A DNA stretch of 64,000 bases from VRUE01 sp963762205 (GCA_963762205.1 CAVXJZ010000003.1:682001-746000), one strand, 5' to 3'; shown: positions 1-8,549, counted from the stretch's first letter. The notes: generated by a model from the letters alone, not told the origin. Program-made: numbers and translations.

Positions 1-292
1 CGAGGCCCCCTTCGGCTCGAAGCAATCGCTGTTCTTGTGCCATGCCGGCGAACGCCAGCCGGCCGAAGCCGCAGCCGGCACCGGTGACGCGGAGCTCGGC
101 CCCTTCGGCGGCCTTGCAGCTCTTCGCCCTGGCGCCGACCGGCGCTTCCGTTGCGCCGGGCGCCCCCGACGAGGAGCTCGGCGCCGTCGACTGCGTCCCC
201 TCGGTGCCGTCCGAGGAGGATCCGCAACCCGCCGCCACCGCGGCGACGGCCGCGACGGCGAGAAGGAACAGGATCGGCCCGCGCGCTCGCAT
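1..292 (-). CDS. Putative lipoprotein, C-terminal part beyond window edge
   Basis: This minus-strand frame is open from an ATG at 292 to the window edge, so only the first 97 codons are visible. The start encodes an Arg-containing n-region, a hydrophobic stretch rich in Ala and Val, and a lipobox ending A-A-G-C with the lipidated Cys at residue 23. A Ser/Thr/Pro-rich linker follows (residues 24-50), as is usual for surface lipoproteins. The folded domain begins near residue 57 and contains two Cys (about 58 and 71). I do not recognise the family. It lies 10 bp downstream of the stop of the uracil-DNA glycosylase gene on the same strand, so the two may be co-transcribed. Confidence 0.7.
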   Translation of the reverse strand, partial: MRARGPILFLLAVAAVAAVAAGCGSSSDGTEGTQSTAPSSSSGAPGATEAPVGARAKSCKAAEGAELRVTGAGCGFGRLAFAGMAQEQRLLRAEGGL

Positions 293-302
293 CGGGCTCA
301 AT

Positions 303-989
303 CTAGCGAGCGTGGCGCAGGGCGCGGGCGATCGCGGCGTCGAGCATCGGTTCGGTCAGGCGGCCGGTGAAGGTGTTCTGCTGGCTCGGGTGGTAGCTGC
401 CGACCAGTGCCCAGCGACCGATCTCGGCTTCGGCCTCGTGTCCGAAGCGCGGCCGCGGCCGCGGCACCTCCGCGCCCATCCCACGCAGGGCCCGCAGCGC
501 CCCGTCCCAGGCGAATGAGCCGAGGGCGAGGATCGCGCGGCACTCGCGGAGCAGGACGAGCTCGCGCTCGAGATAGGGGAGGCAGTTGTCGCGCTCCTCG
601 GGGCTGGGCCGGTTCGCCGGTGGCGCGCAGCGGACAACCGCGGTGACATAGGCGCCGTCCAGTCGCAGCCCGTCGTCGCGGCGCTCGGAGGCCGGTCGGC
701 TCGCGAGCCCGGCTCGGTGCAGGGCGGCATAGAGCCACTCGCCGGAGCGGTCGCCGGTGAACATCCGGCCGGTGCGGTTGGCGCCGTGCGCGGCCGGGGC
801 GAGGCCGACAATCGCGAGGCGCGCGCCGGGGTCGCCGAAGCCGTCCAGAGGCCGGGCCCAGTAGTCCTCTCCCCGGTGGCGGCGAGGGGGGTCGGCGGCC
901 CGCTCCTCGCGCCACTCGACCAGGCGCGGGCAGCGCCGGCAGGAGGTGACTTCGTCGCTGAGTCGCTCGAGGGTCATCGGCGCAAGCAT
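303..989 (-). CDS. Uracil-DNA glycosylase, family 5 (UdgB-like, 4Fe-4S)
   Basis: Removes uracil and other deaminated bases from DNA at the first step of base excision repair. The 228-residue protein shows the family 5 hallmarks: motif 1 GLAPAAHGANRTGR at residues 62-75, where an Ala takes the place of the polar residue used by classical UDGs, and the C-terminal motif HPSQQNTFTG at 200-209. Cys17, Cys20, Cys121 and Cys136 have the spacing of the family's [4Fe-4S] ligands. The start could be ATG 989 or ATG 977; a weak -10-like hexamer (ANNNT) sits 6-7 nt before each. It is divergent from the ferritin-like gene at 1007, with a 17-bp shared spacer. Confidence 0.9.
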   Translation of the reverse strand: MLAPMTLERLSDEVTSCRRCPRLVEWREERAADPPRRHRGEDYWARPLDGFGDPGARLAIVGLAPAAHGANRTGRMFTGDRSGEWLYAALHRAGLASRPASERRDDGLRLDGAYVTAVVRCAPPANRPSPEERDNCLPYLERELVLLRECRAILALGSFAWDGALRALRGMGAEVPRPRPRFGHEAEAEIGRWALVGSYHPSQQNTFTGRLTEPMLDAAIARALRHAR

Positions 990-1006
990 CGCAATACGAT
1001 CAGGCG

Positions 1007-1615
1007 ATGAGGGGAACTGGGGAGGGAGGCGCCCGGCCCGCGCTCGCGGCCCTGAGCATGGCCGCAGTCGCCGTGGCGGCGCTCCTGGCGGGCTGTGGCG
1101 GCGGTGAGGGAGACGGAGACGGAAACGGCCAGTCCGCCCGAGAGAAGGCCGCTGACGCCGAGATCCTCAACGTCGCGATCGGCCAGGAGCTGACCCTGGT
1201 CGAGGCGTTCGAAACGGCGCTGCCCCACCTGCGGCGGGCCGAGGCGAGGGCCCTGCTCAGGCGGATGATCGCGCAGGAGCGAGAACACGTCGATGGCTTC
1301 ACGAAGGCGATGCGGGGCCTGGGCGGCGAGGTCGAAGCGGAGGCGGAGGACGTCGACGTCCCCGGCCTGAAGGGCGAACGCGACTCCCTGCTGTCCGTCT
1401 ACGAACTCACCGCCCTCCAGGCCACCCACTTCCTCGACGACGTCACCCATCTGCAGATGCGGGCGCCACAGTCCTTCGCAGCCTCGACGGCCGCGAGCCA
1501 GGCCCAGCACCTCGTCGCGCTGCGACGGCTGCTCGGCGCAGGCCTGGTCGAATCGGTCCCCGAGGCGTTCGACACCGGCGAGGTCCCTCCGCCGCCGCCT
1601 CCGCCTGGGGGATGA
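1007..1615 (+). CDS. Ferritin-like domain lipoprotein
   Basis: Predicted surface lipoprotein of 202 residues. The signal sequence ends in a lipobox L-A-G-C at about residue 30, followed by a Gly/Asp-rich linker. Residues ~45-185 look like a four-helix bundle of the ferritin-like superfamily, with Glu/His positions typical of the helices (for example REHVDGF near residue 92 and ATHFLDDVTHLQM near 140). Not every di-iron ligand can be assigned by eye, so metal binding is inference. The C-terminus is a run of eight prolines. ATG 1007 follows the hexamer TACGAT by exactly 6 nt, with no Shine-Dalgarno, which fits leaderless transcription. An MMPL exporter gene starts 7 bp downstream. Confidence 0.75.
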   Translation: MRGTGEGGARPALAALSMAAVAVAALLAGCGGGEGDGDGNGQSAREKAADAEILNVAIGQELTLVEAFETALPHLRRAEARALLRRMIAQEREHVDGFTKAMRGLGGEVEAEAEDVDVPGLKGERDSLLSVYELTALQATHFLDDVTHLQMRAPQSFAASTAASQAQHLVALRRLLGAGLVESVPEAFDTGEVPPPPPPPGG

Positions 1616-1622
1616 TTGCGCG

Positions 1623-3881
1623 ATGACCGGCCCCCTCTACGCGATCGGCCGCTTCTGCTCCCGGCACCACTACCCGACGATCGCCGTCTGGCTCGTCGTG
1701 GCCGCCGTCCTCGTCGCCGCCGGGCAGGCGTCCGGCGACAAGACCAACGACAACCTCACCCTCCCGGGCACGGGCTCGACGATCGCGACCGAACTGCTCG
1801 AAGACAACCTGCCCGACCAGGCCTACGGCAGCAACCCGCTGGCGATCGAATCGAAGGGCGGCCCGCTCACCGAACCGAGGTACGCGAAGGCGATCGAAGA
1901 AACCGGCAGGCGCCTGCGTGCGATGCCCGAGGTCAACTCGGCGATCAGCCCGCTGAGCCCCGGCGGCGCTGAGTTCCTCAGCGAGGATCGCACGGTCGCT
2001 TACTTCCCGGTCGTCCTCGGGGTCGGCCCCGGCGAACTCACCGAGGAGCAGGCGGAAGCGGTGCTCGGCGCCGCCGGGCCCGCGGAGAGGGCCGGCCTGG
2101 AGACGTCCGTCGGCGCCTACGTCGGCCAGCAGCTGTCCAAGCCCGACACCGGCATCAGCGACGCGATCGGGATCGCCGCGGCGATCGTCATTCTGCTCTT
2201 CGCCTTCGGCACCGCGACGGCGATGGTGATGCCGATCGGCTCGGCGGTCCTCGGCCTGGCGGTCTCGCTCTCGGCGATCCGGCTGCTCCAGAACGTCGTC
2301 GAAGTCCCGAGCGTCGCCGCGACCCTGGCGACGATGATCGGCCTCGGCGTGGGGATCGACTACGCGCTCTTCATCGTCACCCGGCACAAACTGCAGCTCG
2401 GCGAAGGGATGGAGCTTCGCGAGTCGATCGCACGGGCGACGGCGACAGCCGGGGGGGCCGTCCTCTTCGCCGGCTTCACGGTCGTGATCGCGCTCTGCTC
2501 GCTCGCCTTCGCCGGGATCCCACTGGTCAGCACCCTCGGCTTCACGGCCGCGATCGCCGTCGTCGTCGCGGTCTTCGCGGCGGCCACGCTGCTGCCGGCG
2601 ATGCTGGGGGCGCTGGGCCCGCGCATCGACTCGCTGCGCGTCCCGGGGTCCAGGACCCACCCCGACGACCTCGAGCCGCACGGCTGGCGGCGGTGGGCGC
2701 GGGGCGTCGCCGCCAGGCCCTGGCGATCGGCGCTCGCCGCGCTCGCGGTCCTCGTCGTGCTGGCGCTGCCGATCTTCCAGCTCGAGCTCGGCCAGAACGA
2801 CCTCAGCGCCCTGCCCAAGTCGACCACCGCCCGCCAGAACTACGACTCGCTGACGAGGGGCTTCGGCCCCGGCGTCAGCGGGCCGCTGCTGGTCGCCGCC
2901 AAGTACCGCAGCCCGGAGGACGCGCAGCGCTCTCTGCCTTCCCTGGTGAAGGCGGTCGGGGCGGCCCCTGACGTCGAAGCAGTCTCCGAACCGACGCTCG
3001 ACAAGGCCGGCACCGTCGCCGTCTTCACCGTGATCTCGCAATCGGCGCCGTGGGCCGACGAGACGGTCAACCTGGTCGAAGGCCTGCGCGACGAGACGAT
3101 CCCGGCGGCGGTCGCCGGGACGGACGGCGCCGCCTACGTCGGCGGCCAGACCGCCGGCTACATCGACCTCGCGACCCAGATCGCCGACAAGCTGCCGCTG
3201 ATGATCGCGATCGTCGTCGGCCTCAGCTTCATCGTCCTCCTGCTTGCCTTCCGCTCGCTGCTGGTCCCGGTCAAGGCGGCGGCCATGAACCTGCTCTCGG
3301 TGGCGGCCGCATACGGCGTCGTCACCGCCGTCTTCCAGCTCGGCTGGGGCTCCTCGCTGATCGGCCTCGACCACTCGATTCCGATCGTCAGCTTCGTGCC
3401 CCTGCTGATGTTCGCGATCCTCTTCGGGCTCTCGATGGACTACGAGGTCTTCCTGCTCACGCAGATGCGGGAGCACTACCGCCAGAACGAAGACGAGCGG
3501 GAAGCGGTGATCGAGGGCCTCGCCAACACCGGCCGGGTGATCACCTCGGCGGCGGCGATCATGGTCTGCGTGTTCACCAGCTTCGTCCTCAACGGCAACC
3601 CGATCGTGAAGGAGTTCGGCGTCGGCCTGGCGGTGGCGATCGCGATCGACTCGACCCTGGTGCGCTGCCTGTTGGTGCCGGCGGTGATGGTTCTGCTCGG
3701 CAAGCGGGCCTGGTGGCTGCCGGGCTGGATGGAGCGCTTCGTCCCCCACATCAGCATCGAGGGGGAGGAGTTCTTCGCCCGCCGCGACGCCGCCCTCGCC
3801 GCGCACGACGACGCCGCCCTCGCCGCCGATGGGCCGACAGGCCCGGTCGGACCTCGTAAATCGCCCCATCGGCCAGACTGA
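1623..3881 (+). CDS. MMPL/RND-family membrane exporter
   Basis: Proton-driven RND-type transporter of 752 residues, the length of actinobacterial MMPL proteins that export lipids or drugs across the cytoplasmic membrane. A lone N-terminal helix (~15-37) is followed by an extracytoplasmic domain, a first block of membrane helices (~180-335), a second soluble domain, and a second helix block (~535-690). Each block has the expected Gly-Asp-Tyr motif (GVGIDYALF and GLSMDYEVF), whose Asp/Tyr pair relays protons. The C-terminal ~45 residues are Ala/Asp-rich and probably disordered. ATG 1623 lies 6 nt after GATGAT. pgsA follows after 5 bp, so a shared transcript is likely. The substrate cannot be inferred from sequence. 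Confidence 0.9.
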   Translation: MTGPLYAIGRFCSRHHYPTIAVWLVVAAVLVAAGQASGDKTNDNLTLPGTGSTIATELLEDNLPDQAYGSNPLAIESKGGPLTEPRYAKAIEETGRRLRAMPEVNSAISPLSPGGAEFLSEDRTVAYFPVVLGVGPGELTEEQAEAVLGAAGPAERAGLETSVGAYVGQQLSKPDTGISDAIGIAAAIVILLFAFGTATAMVMPIGSAVLGLAVSLSAIRLLQNVVEVPSVAATLATMIGLGVGIDYALFIVTRHKLQLGEGMELRESIARATATAGGAVLFAGFTVVIALCSLAFAGIPLVSTLGFTAAIAVVVAVFAAATLLPAMLGALGPRIDSLRVPGSRTHPDDLEPHGWRRWARGVAARPWRSALAALAVLVVLALPIFQLELGQNDLSALPKSTTARQNYDSLTRGFGPGVSGPLLVAAKYRSPEDAQRSLPSLVKAVGAAPDVEAVSEPTLDKAGTVAVFTVISQSAPWADETVNLVEGLRDETIPAAVAGTDGAAYVGGQTAGYIDLATQIADKLPLMIAIVVGLSFIVLLLAFRSLLVPVKAAAMNLLSVAAAYGVVTAVFQLGWGSSLIGLDHSIPIVSFVPLLMFAILFGLSMDYEVFLLTQMREHYRQNEDEREAVIEGLANTGRVITSAAAIMVCVFTSFVLNGNPIVKEFGVGLAVAIAIDSTLVRCLLVPAVMVLLGKRAWWLPGWMERFVPHISIEGEEFFARRDAALAAHDDAALAADGPTGPVGPRKSPHRPD

Positions 3882-3886
3882 GGGAG

Positions 3887-4441
3887 ATGTTCCCGCTCAA
3901 CCTGCCAAACCTGCTCACGCTGCTGCGGATCCTGGCGGCGCCGGTGGTCGTCGTCGCCCTGCTCGGAGAGACCCCCAACGGCGACGCCCTCGCGGCCGGC
4001 GTCTTCGCCCTCGCCGCCCTCACCGACGGGCTCGACGGCTACTTTGCCCGCTCCCGCGACGCGGTCACGACCTTCGGCAAGCTGATGGACCCGGTTGCCG
4101 ACAAGCTGCTGATCGCCGCCGCGCTGGTCTCGCTGGTCTCGCTCGACCGCCTGGCCGCCTGGGTGGCGATGGTGATCATCGCCCGCGAGTTCGCGGTCAC
4201 CGTGATGCGGGCGGTCGCCGCCGAGCGCGGGGTCGTGATCGCCGCCAGCTGGATGGGCAAGGTGAAGACGGTCCTGCAGATCGCCGCCGTCTTCGCGCTG
4301 ATCGCGGCCAACCCGGCGCCGGCCTGGGTCAACGTCCTCGTCTACGCGGCGGTCGCCGCCACCGTGATCAGCGGCGCCGACTACATATTCGGGTTGCGGC
4401 GCCGGCTCAACTCGGCGAAGTCTCGAGCCAGTCGCGCATAG
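3887..4441 (+). CDS. pgsA: CDP-diacylglycerol-glycerol-3-phosphate 3-phosphatidyltransferase
   Basis: Transfers a phosphatidyl group from CDP-diacylglycerol to glycerol 3-phosphate, the committed step of phosphatidylglycerol and cardiolipin synthesis in the cytoplasmic membrane. The CDP-alcohol phosphotransferase signature is complete: Asp47, Asp50-Gly51, Ala54-Arg55, Gly64, Asp68 and Asp72. The protein has 184 residues and about five hydrophobic segments, as in PgsA. A related CDP-alcohol phosphotransferase with another acceptor is possible, but the N-terminal PNLLTLLRI is typical of PgsA. It follows the MMPL gene closely and its last 35 bp overlap the end of folE2, which converges from the other strand. 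Confidence 0.9.
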   Translation: MFPLNLPNLLTLLRILAAPVVVVALLGETPNGDALAAGVFALAALTDGLDGYFARSRDAVTTFGKLMDPVADKLLIAAALVSLVSLDRLAAWVAMVIIAREFAVTVMRAVAAERGVVIAASWMGKVKTVLQIAAVFALIAANPAPAWVNVLVYAAVAATVISGADYIFGLRRRLNSAKSRASRA

Positions 4442-5414
4442 TCGTCTGGCGGAGCGCGCGCTCGCCGCCGCCCAGCTCGCGGCGCAGGTCGCCCAGGGTC
4501 CCGTAACGCTCGGCGACCACGTTGTGGCGGTGGATCGTCTCCAGGTTCTCCTGGCGGGCCATGACGAAGCCGTCCTCCGGCAGGTCCGGGTATCCCTCGA
4601 CGACCCGGCGCACCATCTCGCGCACGCAGTCCTCGACGAAGCGCGGCTGTTCATGGGCCTTGGCGACGACCGCCAGCTCGTCGGGGCGCTTCAGCAGCCC
4701 GTAGATCTCCGAGCTCATCGAGCTCTCCACGATTTGCAGCAGATCGGGGGCGTCTATGGCGCGACCGGCGCCGTCCGCCGGGGAGCCGATGTGCAGGGTG
4801 CCGATCCCGCGCTGGTTGTGGGTGGCGACGGGGACCGCCTCGATCGCCCGCTCGGCCTCCTCGGGGGTGAAGCCCCGCTCGGCGAGCCGCTCGCGACCGA
4901 GGCCGGCGACCATCTCCTGCGCGCACGGGCAGGCGGTCATTCCCTGCGCCTGGACCCCGGTCAGAGTGCGGGCGCCCTGCTCGGAGTCGACCGCGGTCCC
5001 GAAGAGGACGTAGATCTCCTGGGTGGGCCGGCCGCTGGCGGGGGTGGTCACGATCTGGGGGTAGCGGGCGGTGACCGAGACCTCGGCGCGCAGCCCGCCC
5101 TGGCGCTCGCGCACCCGCTGCGCTATGTGGGCTGCCAGCACCTCGGCCTTGAATGCCTCGCCCAGGACCACCTCGTCGATCGCCTCGCCGACGATTTCCT
5201 CGAATCGCGACATGTGGACGCCGGCCTGGCGCGGGTTGAGGTCGACGAAACACTCGAAGTCGGCGTGGTAGAGATTCTCCTCGCCGTCGGCCTCGACCCG
5301 GATTACCTTCTCGACCCCGGTCACGCCGACGCGCGAGAGGCTGACCTGGGTCGCGGGCACGCCGGCCTGGATGTCGGGAGAGGCGGCGGGAAGGGGCGTC
5401 GAACGAGCGGCCAT
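4407..5414 (-). CDS. folE2: GTP cyclohydrolase FolE2 (type IB)
   Basis: Converts GTP to 7,8-dihydroneopterin triphosphate, the entry to folate and other pterin pathways. FolE2 is the metal-promiscuous form that replaces Zn-dependent FolE. The 335-residue length and the segments FECFVDLNPRQAGVHMSRFEE near the N-terminus and CPCAQEMVAG in the middle (the latter holding the conserved metal-binding Cys) match the family. The C-terminal ~35 residues, rich in Arg/Glu, extend past the usual end. It is divergent from the sigma-factor gene, and its 3' end overlaps pgsA by 35 bp. A pterin-4a-carbinolamine dehydratase gene sits at 28988. Confidence 0.92.
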   Translation of the reverse strand: MAARSTPLPAASPDIQAGVPATQVSLSRVGVTGVEKVIRVEADGEENLYHADFECFVDLNPRQAGVHMSRFEEIVGEAIDEVVLGEAFKAEVLAAHIAQRVRERQGGLRAEVSVTARYPQIVTTPASGRPTQEIYVLFGTAVDSEQGARTLTGVQAQGMTACPCAQEMVAGLGRERLAERGFTPEEAERAIEAVPVATHNQRGIGTLHIGSPADGAGRAIDAPDLLQIVESSMSSEIYGLLKRPDELAVVAKAHEQPRFVEDCVREMVRRVVEGYPDLPEDGFVMARQENLETIHRHNVVAERYGTLGDLRRELGGGERALRQTTMRDWLETSPS

Positions 5415-5440
5415 CGCTCAATGAAGGGTAGTGATCTCCC

Positions 5441-5446
5441 TATACT
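5441..5446 (+). promoter_or_regulatory. Candidate -10 element of the sigma-factor gene
   Basis: TATACT matches five of six bases of TATAAT. No clear -35 box is present at the right distance. If used, transcription would begin near 5453. This places the ATG at 5421 upstream of the transcript and supports a downstream translation start. Confidence 0.45.
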
Positions 5447-5522
5447 CTCCCGTGGCCGGAGCGTTGGGGCCGGCTCCCCTTGGGAGGGGAAAGGTTGTAT
5501 CGGAGGAAGCGAGATCGAGCCG

Positions 5523-6647
5523 TTGGAGGCTGTCCCCCAGGGACTGGATCAGAACTCGGCAGACCAGCCGCTCGCCGACTCGGAGGAGTTGCGGGGACTT
5601 GTTGCGCTGGGTCGCGAGCGCGGCTTCCTGACCTTCGAGCAGATCGCCGCGACCCTCGAGGAGGTCGAGGTCACCAAGGAGCAGGTCTCGGCCCTCCACG
5701 CGCACCTGGTCGAGCACGGCGTCGAAGTCATCGCCGAGGACGGGGTCAGCGCCTACGAAGAGCAGCGTGACGCCGCCGGCCGCGAGCGCGCGAAGAAGCC
5801 CGAGCTCGACCTGACCGTCGAACCGAGCCTCGACTCGCTGCGCCTCTACCTGCGCTCGATCGGCAGGGTCGAGCTTCTGACCGCCGCCCAGGAGGTCGAA
5901 CTGGCGAAGCGGATCGAGCGCGGCGACATGCTCGCCAAGCGCCAGATGGTCGAGGCCAACCTGCGCCTCGTCGTCTCGATCGCGAAAGGCTATCTCGGCC
6001 GCGGGCTGAGCTTCCTCGACCTGATCCAGGAGGGCAGCCTCGGGCTGATCCGGGCGGTCGAGAAGTTCGACTACCGGCGCGGCTACAAGTTCTCCACCTA
6101 CGCGACCTGGTGGATTCGCCAGGCGGTGACCCGGGCGATCGCCGACAAGGCGAGGACGATCCGCATCCCAGTCCACATGGTCGAGAAGCTGAACCGGATC
6201 GCCTACGTCGAGCGCCAGCTGGTGCAGCTGCTCGGCCGCGAGCCCGAGCCGGAGGAGATCGCGATCGAGCTGCGCTGGTCGGTCGTAGACGTCAAGGAAA
6301 TCCTGCGCGTGGCGCAGCTGCCCGTCTCGCTCGAGAAACCGGTGGGCGACGAGGATGAGTCCGAGCTCGGTGACTTCGTCGCCGACGACGCCGTCTCGGA
6401 GCCCTTCGAGGAAGCGAGCGAGCACCTGCAGCGCGAGGGCGTGCGCAATGCTCTCGACGCGCTTCCCGAGCGCGAGCGCCAGGTGATCGAGCTGCGCTAC
6501 GGCCTGACCGGCCTCGAACCGCTGACTCTCGAGGAGGTCGGCCGCACCTTCGGCGTCACCCGCGAGCGGATCCGCCAGATCGAGAACAACACGCTGAAGA
6601 AGCTCAAGCGCCTCCCCGAGGCGCAGATGCTGCGCGACGCGGGCTAG
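5523..6647 (+). CDS. rpoD: RNA polymerase sigma factor, RpoD/SigA-type
   Basis: Sigma-70 factor that directs promoter recognition; domain order and lack of insertions fit a primary or near-primary sigma. From TTG 5523 it has 374 residues: a region 1.1-like N-terminus (ERGFLTFEQIAATLEE), region 1.2 (SLRLYLRSIG), region 2 with core-binding IQEGSLGLIRAVEKFDY and -10-reading YATWWIRQAVTRAI, region 3, and region 4 with the -35 helix-turn-helix ending RERIRQIEN. The start is uncertain. GGAGGA at 5502 lies 15 nt before TTG 5523, and the in-frame ATG 5421 lies upstream of the likely -10 element. The residues added by the ATG start look non-coding. Confidence 0.93.
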   Translation: MEAVPQGLDQNSADQPLADSEELRGLVALGRERGFLTFEQIAATLEEVEVTKEQVSALHAHLVEHGVEVIAEDGVSAYEEQRDAAGRERAKKPELDLTVEPSLDSLRLYLRSIGRVELLTAAQEVELAKRIERGDMLAKRQMVEANLRLVVSIAKGYLGRGLSFLDLIQEGSLGLIRAVEKFDYRRGYKFSTYATWWIRQAVTRAIADKARTIRIPVHMVEKLNRIAYVERQLVQLLGREPEPEEIAIELRWSVVDVKEILRVAQLPVSLEKPVGDEDESELGDFVADDAVSEPFEEASEHLQREGVRNALDALPERERQVIELRYGLTGLEPLTLEEVGRTFGVTRERIRQIENNTLKKLKRLPEAQMLRDAG

Positions 6648-7123
6648 GCGCCGGCGCCGGCGGTGCTCGCGGGCTCGAGGACGAAGACCTCGGGGTGGCG
6701 GTCGATGTTGTCCTCGTATTCGTCGAAGCCCCCGTACTGGATGTTGTGACGGCGCCAGAGGTCGGCGCGCTCCTCGCCCTCGGCGATCCGGGCGACGACC
6801 TCGCGCCTGCTGCCGCCGAGCTCGACCTCGGCCTCGGGCCTCGCTTTCAGGTTGAGCGACCACGCCGGGACCCGCTCGTGCCCGGCGTTGGTGTTGATGA
6901 TCGAGAGCCGGTCTCCGTCGTCGAGGTATACGACGGGCGTCGTGCGCCGCTGCCCGGACCTGCGCCCGGTCGTGGTCAGCAGCAGGACCGGGGCCTTGCC
7001 GACGCGTCCGCCGAGCCGCCCCCTGGTGAGCCGGTAGACCGGCGTGTTCAACCTGCCGAGACGGCGAAAGGTGTCGGTGCCCAGCCCCATCGAGAAGCGG
7101 GCCCAGAAGCGATCGGACGGCAT
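6644..7123 (-). CDS. Deazaflavin (F420)-dependent nitroreductase family protein
   Basis: A 159-residue split beta-barrel protein of the Ddn family, whose known members use F420H2 to reduce nitroimidazoles, quinones or other activated substrates. Visible marks are the TTTGRRSGQRRTTPVVYLDDGD segment pattern near residues 50-70 (phosphate- and cofactor-contacting loop) and the NTNAGHERVPAWSLNL stretch near 75-90, both typical of the family. It has no helical N-terminal targeting region beyond ~25 residues. ATG 7123 follows AATACT by 6 nt on the minus strand, so the transcript is probably leaderless. Its stop overlaps the end of the sigma-factor gene by 4 bp (convergent). Confidence 0.88.
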   Translation of the reverse strand: MPSDRFWARFSMGLGTDTFRRLGRLNTPVYRLTRGRLGGRVGKAPVLLLTTTGRRSGQRRTTPVVYLDDGDRLSIINTNAGHERVPAWSLNLKARPEAEVELGGSRREVVARIAEGEERADLWRRHNIQYGGFDEYEDNIDRHPEVFVLEPASTAGAGA

Positions 7124-7210
7124 GGCGCGAGTATTTCACGCGGATCGCGGCGGGCGGCCCTCTCTTCTCGGCGCGGAGGCACCGCTCGCAACGAGAGTAG
7201 GGTGAGGGCA

Positions 7211-7597
7211 ATGGCCGAGCCGCACCCCTTCCGCGTCGCCGCCGAAGCCAAGGACCTCGAGGGCATGAAGGCGACCTTGCGCGACGACGTCGAGTTGCAC
7301 AGCCCCGTCCTCTTCCGCGGCTTCGAGGGCCGCGAGACGGTGGCCGGCGTCCTGACCCACGTCGCCGGCGTGCTCGAGGACTTCTCCTACACCGACGAAG
7401 CGCTCGGCGAGGGGACGGTCGCCCTCCGCTTCAAGGCGATGGTCGGGGACCGCGAGCTCGAGGGAATCGACCACCTCACCCTCGACGAGGAGGGCCTGGT
7501 CGCCGACCTGACGGTCTTCATGCGGCCGATGTCCGCGCTCAACGCCTTCAACGCGCAGATGGCCGCGCGCCTCGGCGTCGAGGTCCCGAGCGGCTGA
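7211..7597 (+). CDS. NTF2-like / SnoaL-fold protein
   Basis: A 128-residue single-domain protein with the SnoaL/NTF2-like pattern: an N-terminal helix with FRVAAEAKDLEGMKATL, then VELHSPVLFRGFEGRE, then alternating strands. Members include small isomerases, hydrolases and binding proteins, and the substrate here is unknown. ATG 7211 is preceded by TAGGGT with a 7-nt gap and no good Shine-Dalgarno, so I chose it over longer frames. It stands alone between the F420-type gene (divergent) and tRNA-Tyr. Confidence 0.75.
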   Translation: MAEPHPFRVAAEAKDLEGMKATLRDDVELHSPVLFRGFEGRETVAGVLTHVAGVLEDFSYTDEALGEGTVALRFKAMVGDRELEGIDHLTLDEEGLVADLTVFMRPMSALNAFNAQMAARLGVEVPSG

Positions 7598-7670
7598 GCC
7601 CCTCCGTCCGGCCGCGGTGGCCGGCCTTGCCCGGTCGATGACGCCCCAACATCTAGAATCGCCCTCCACC

Positions 7671-7752
7671 GGGGGAGTGTCCGAGTGGTTAAAGGAGACT
7701 GGCTGTAAACCAGTTGGCTATGCCTACGCAGGTTCGAATCCTGCCTCCCCCA
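7671..7752 (+). tRNA. tRNA-Tyr (GTA)
   Basis: A class II tRNA with a long variable arm. The acceptor stem pairs GGGGGAG (7671-7677) with CTCCCCC (7745-7751) and A7752 is the discriminator. The anticodon stem ACTGG/CCAGT encloses the loop CTGTAAA with anticodon GTA at 7705-7707. The T-arm is GCAGG-TTCGAAT-CCTGC (7728-7744). CCA is not encoded. Confidence 0.97.
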
Positions 7753-7772
7753 TGGCTACGGCCTTGGATGCA

Positions 7773-7796
7773 TTTTCTCCGGCCTACCGGAGAAAA
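7773..7796. repeat. Perfect 10-bp inverted repeat after tRNA-Tyr
   Basis: TTTTCTCCGG and CCGGAGAAAA flank the 4-nt loop CCTA. The T-tract lies on the 5' side of the hairpin on both strands, the reverse of an intrinsic terminator. It may be a processing signal for the tRNA transcript or an operator for the SDR gene at 7832. Confidence 0.6.
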
Positions 7797-7831
7797 AACG
7801 ACGAACGTCGCCGGAAGGGGATGATTGTTCG

Positions 7832-8548
7832 ATGAGCGGAGGCGAGCTCGATGGCCGTGTGATCGCGATCGCCGGGGTCGGCGGTGGGCTGGGCCCGCTC
7901 GTCGCGGCGCGCCTGGCCGAGGCGGGCGCGGTCGTGGCCGGGACGGATCGCGACCAGGGCCTGCTCGACGAGGTCGGCGCCGGGCTGCCCGACGGCGAGC
8001 GCTGGGACGGCCGCGCCGTCGACCTGCTCGACGAGGAGGCTGCGCGGGCGTGGTGCGCGGCGCTCCTCGAGCGCTTCGGGCGCGTCGACGGCCTCCTGCA
8101 CCTGGTCGGGGGATGGCGCGGGGGCACGCCGCTACACGAGGCGCCGCTCTCGGACTGGGACCTCCTGCACGACCTCCTGATCCGCACCGTGCAGCACACG
8201 ACGCGCGCCTTCCACGACGCCCTGGTCGAGTCGGAGGCGGGGCGCTTCGTCCTCGTCTCGGCCAAGCAGGCGCAGGCGCCCTCCAACGAGAACGCCGCCT
8301 ATGCCGCGGCCAAGGCCGCCGCGGAGGCATGGACGCTGGCCCTCGCCGACGGTTTCGCCGGCACGCGGGCGACCGCCAACATCGTCGTCGTCGACGCGAT
8401 CCTGACCCCGGCGATGCGCGCCGAGAGCCCGGGCAAGGAGTTCCCGACCTTCACACCCGCCGAGCACCTCGCCGAGGCGATCGCCTTCGTCTGCTCCGAC
8501 GCCGCGGCCGAGATGAACGGCCAGCGGCTGCCGCTTACGATGAGCTGA
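7832..8548 (+). CDS. SDR-family NAD(P)-dependent oxidoreductase
   Basis: Short-chain dehydrogenase of 238 residues with a Rossmann fold. The N-terminal nucleotide loop reads GVGGGLG (about residues 16-22), a variant of TGxxxGxG. The catalytic Ser lies in VLVSAKQ and the Tyr-x3-Lys pair in YAAAK (about 156-160), so all catalytic residues are present. The substrate is not predictable. ATG 7832 follows GATGAT by 6 nt. The MerR-type regulator starts 1 bp after the stop, so the two form a tight operon and the regulator may respond to the enzyme's substrate. Confidence 0.9.
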   Translation: MSGGELDGRVIAIAGVGGGLGPLVAARLAEAGAVVAGTDRDQGLLDEVGAGLPDGERWDGRAVDLLDEEAARAWCAALLERFGRVDGLLHLVGGWRGGTPLHEAPLSDWDLLHDLLIRTVQHTTRAFHDALVESEAGRFVLVSAKQAQAPSNENAAYAAAKAAAEAWTLALADGFAGTRATANIVVVDAILTPAMRAESPGKEFPTFTPAEHLAEAIAFVCSDAAAEMNGQRLPLTMS

Positions 8549-8549
8549 G

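Noticed and set aside
1443..3869. Long open frame on the minus strand opposite the MMPL gene
   Set aside because: Its composition is Asp/Arg/Gly-rich with no motif, as is usual for the antisense of high-GC genes; the plus-strand gene has full MMPL motifs. The same reasoning rejects antisense frames at 8535-9740, 23184-24140, 56000-57187 and 57902-59794.
4524..5522. Long N-terminal extension of the sigma factor
   Set aside because: It crosses folE2 on the other strand and a likely -10 element and lacks any conserved residue.
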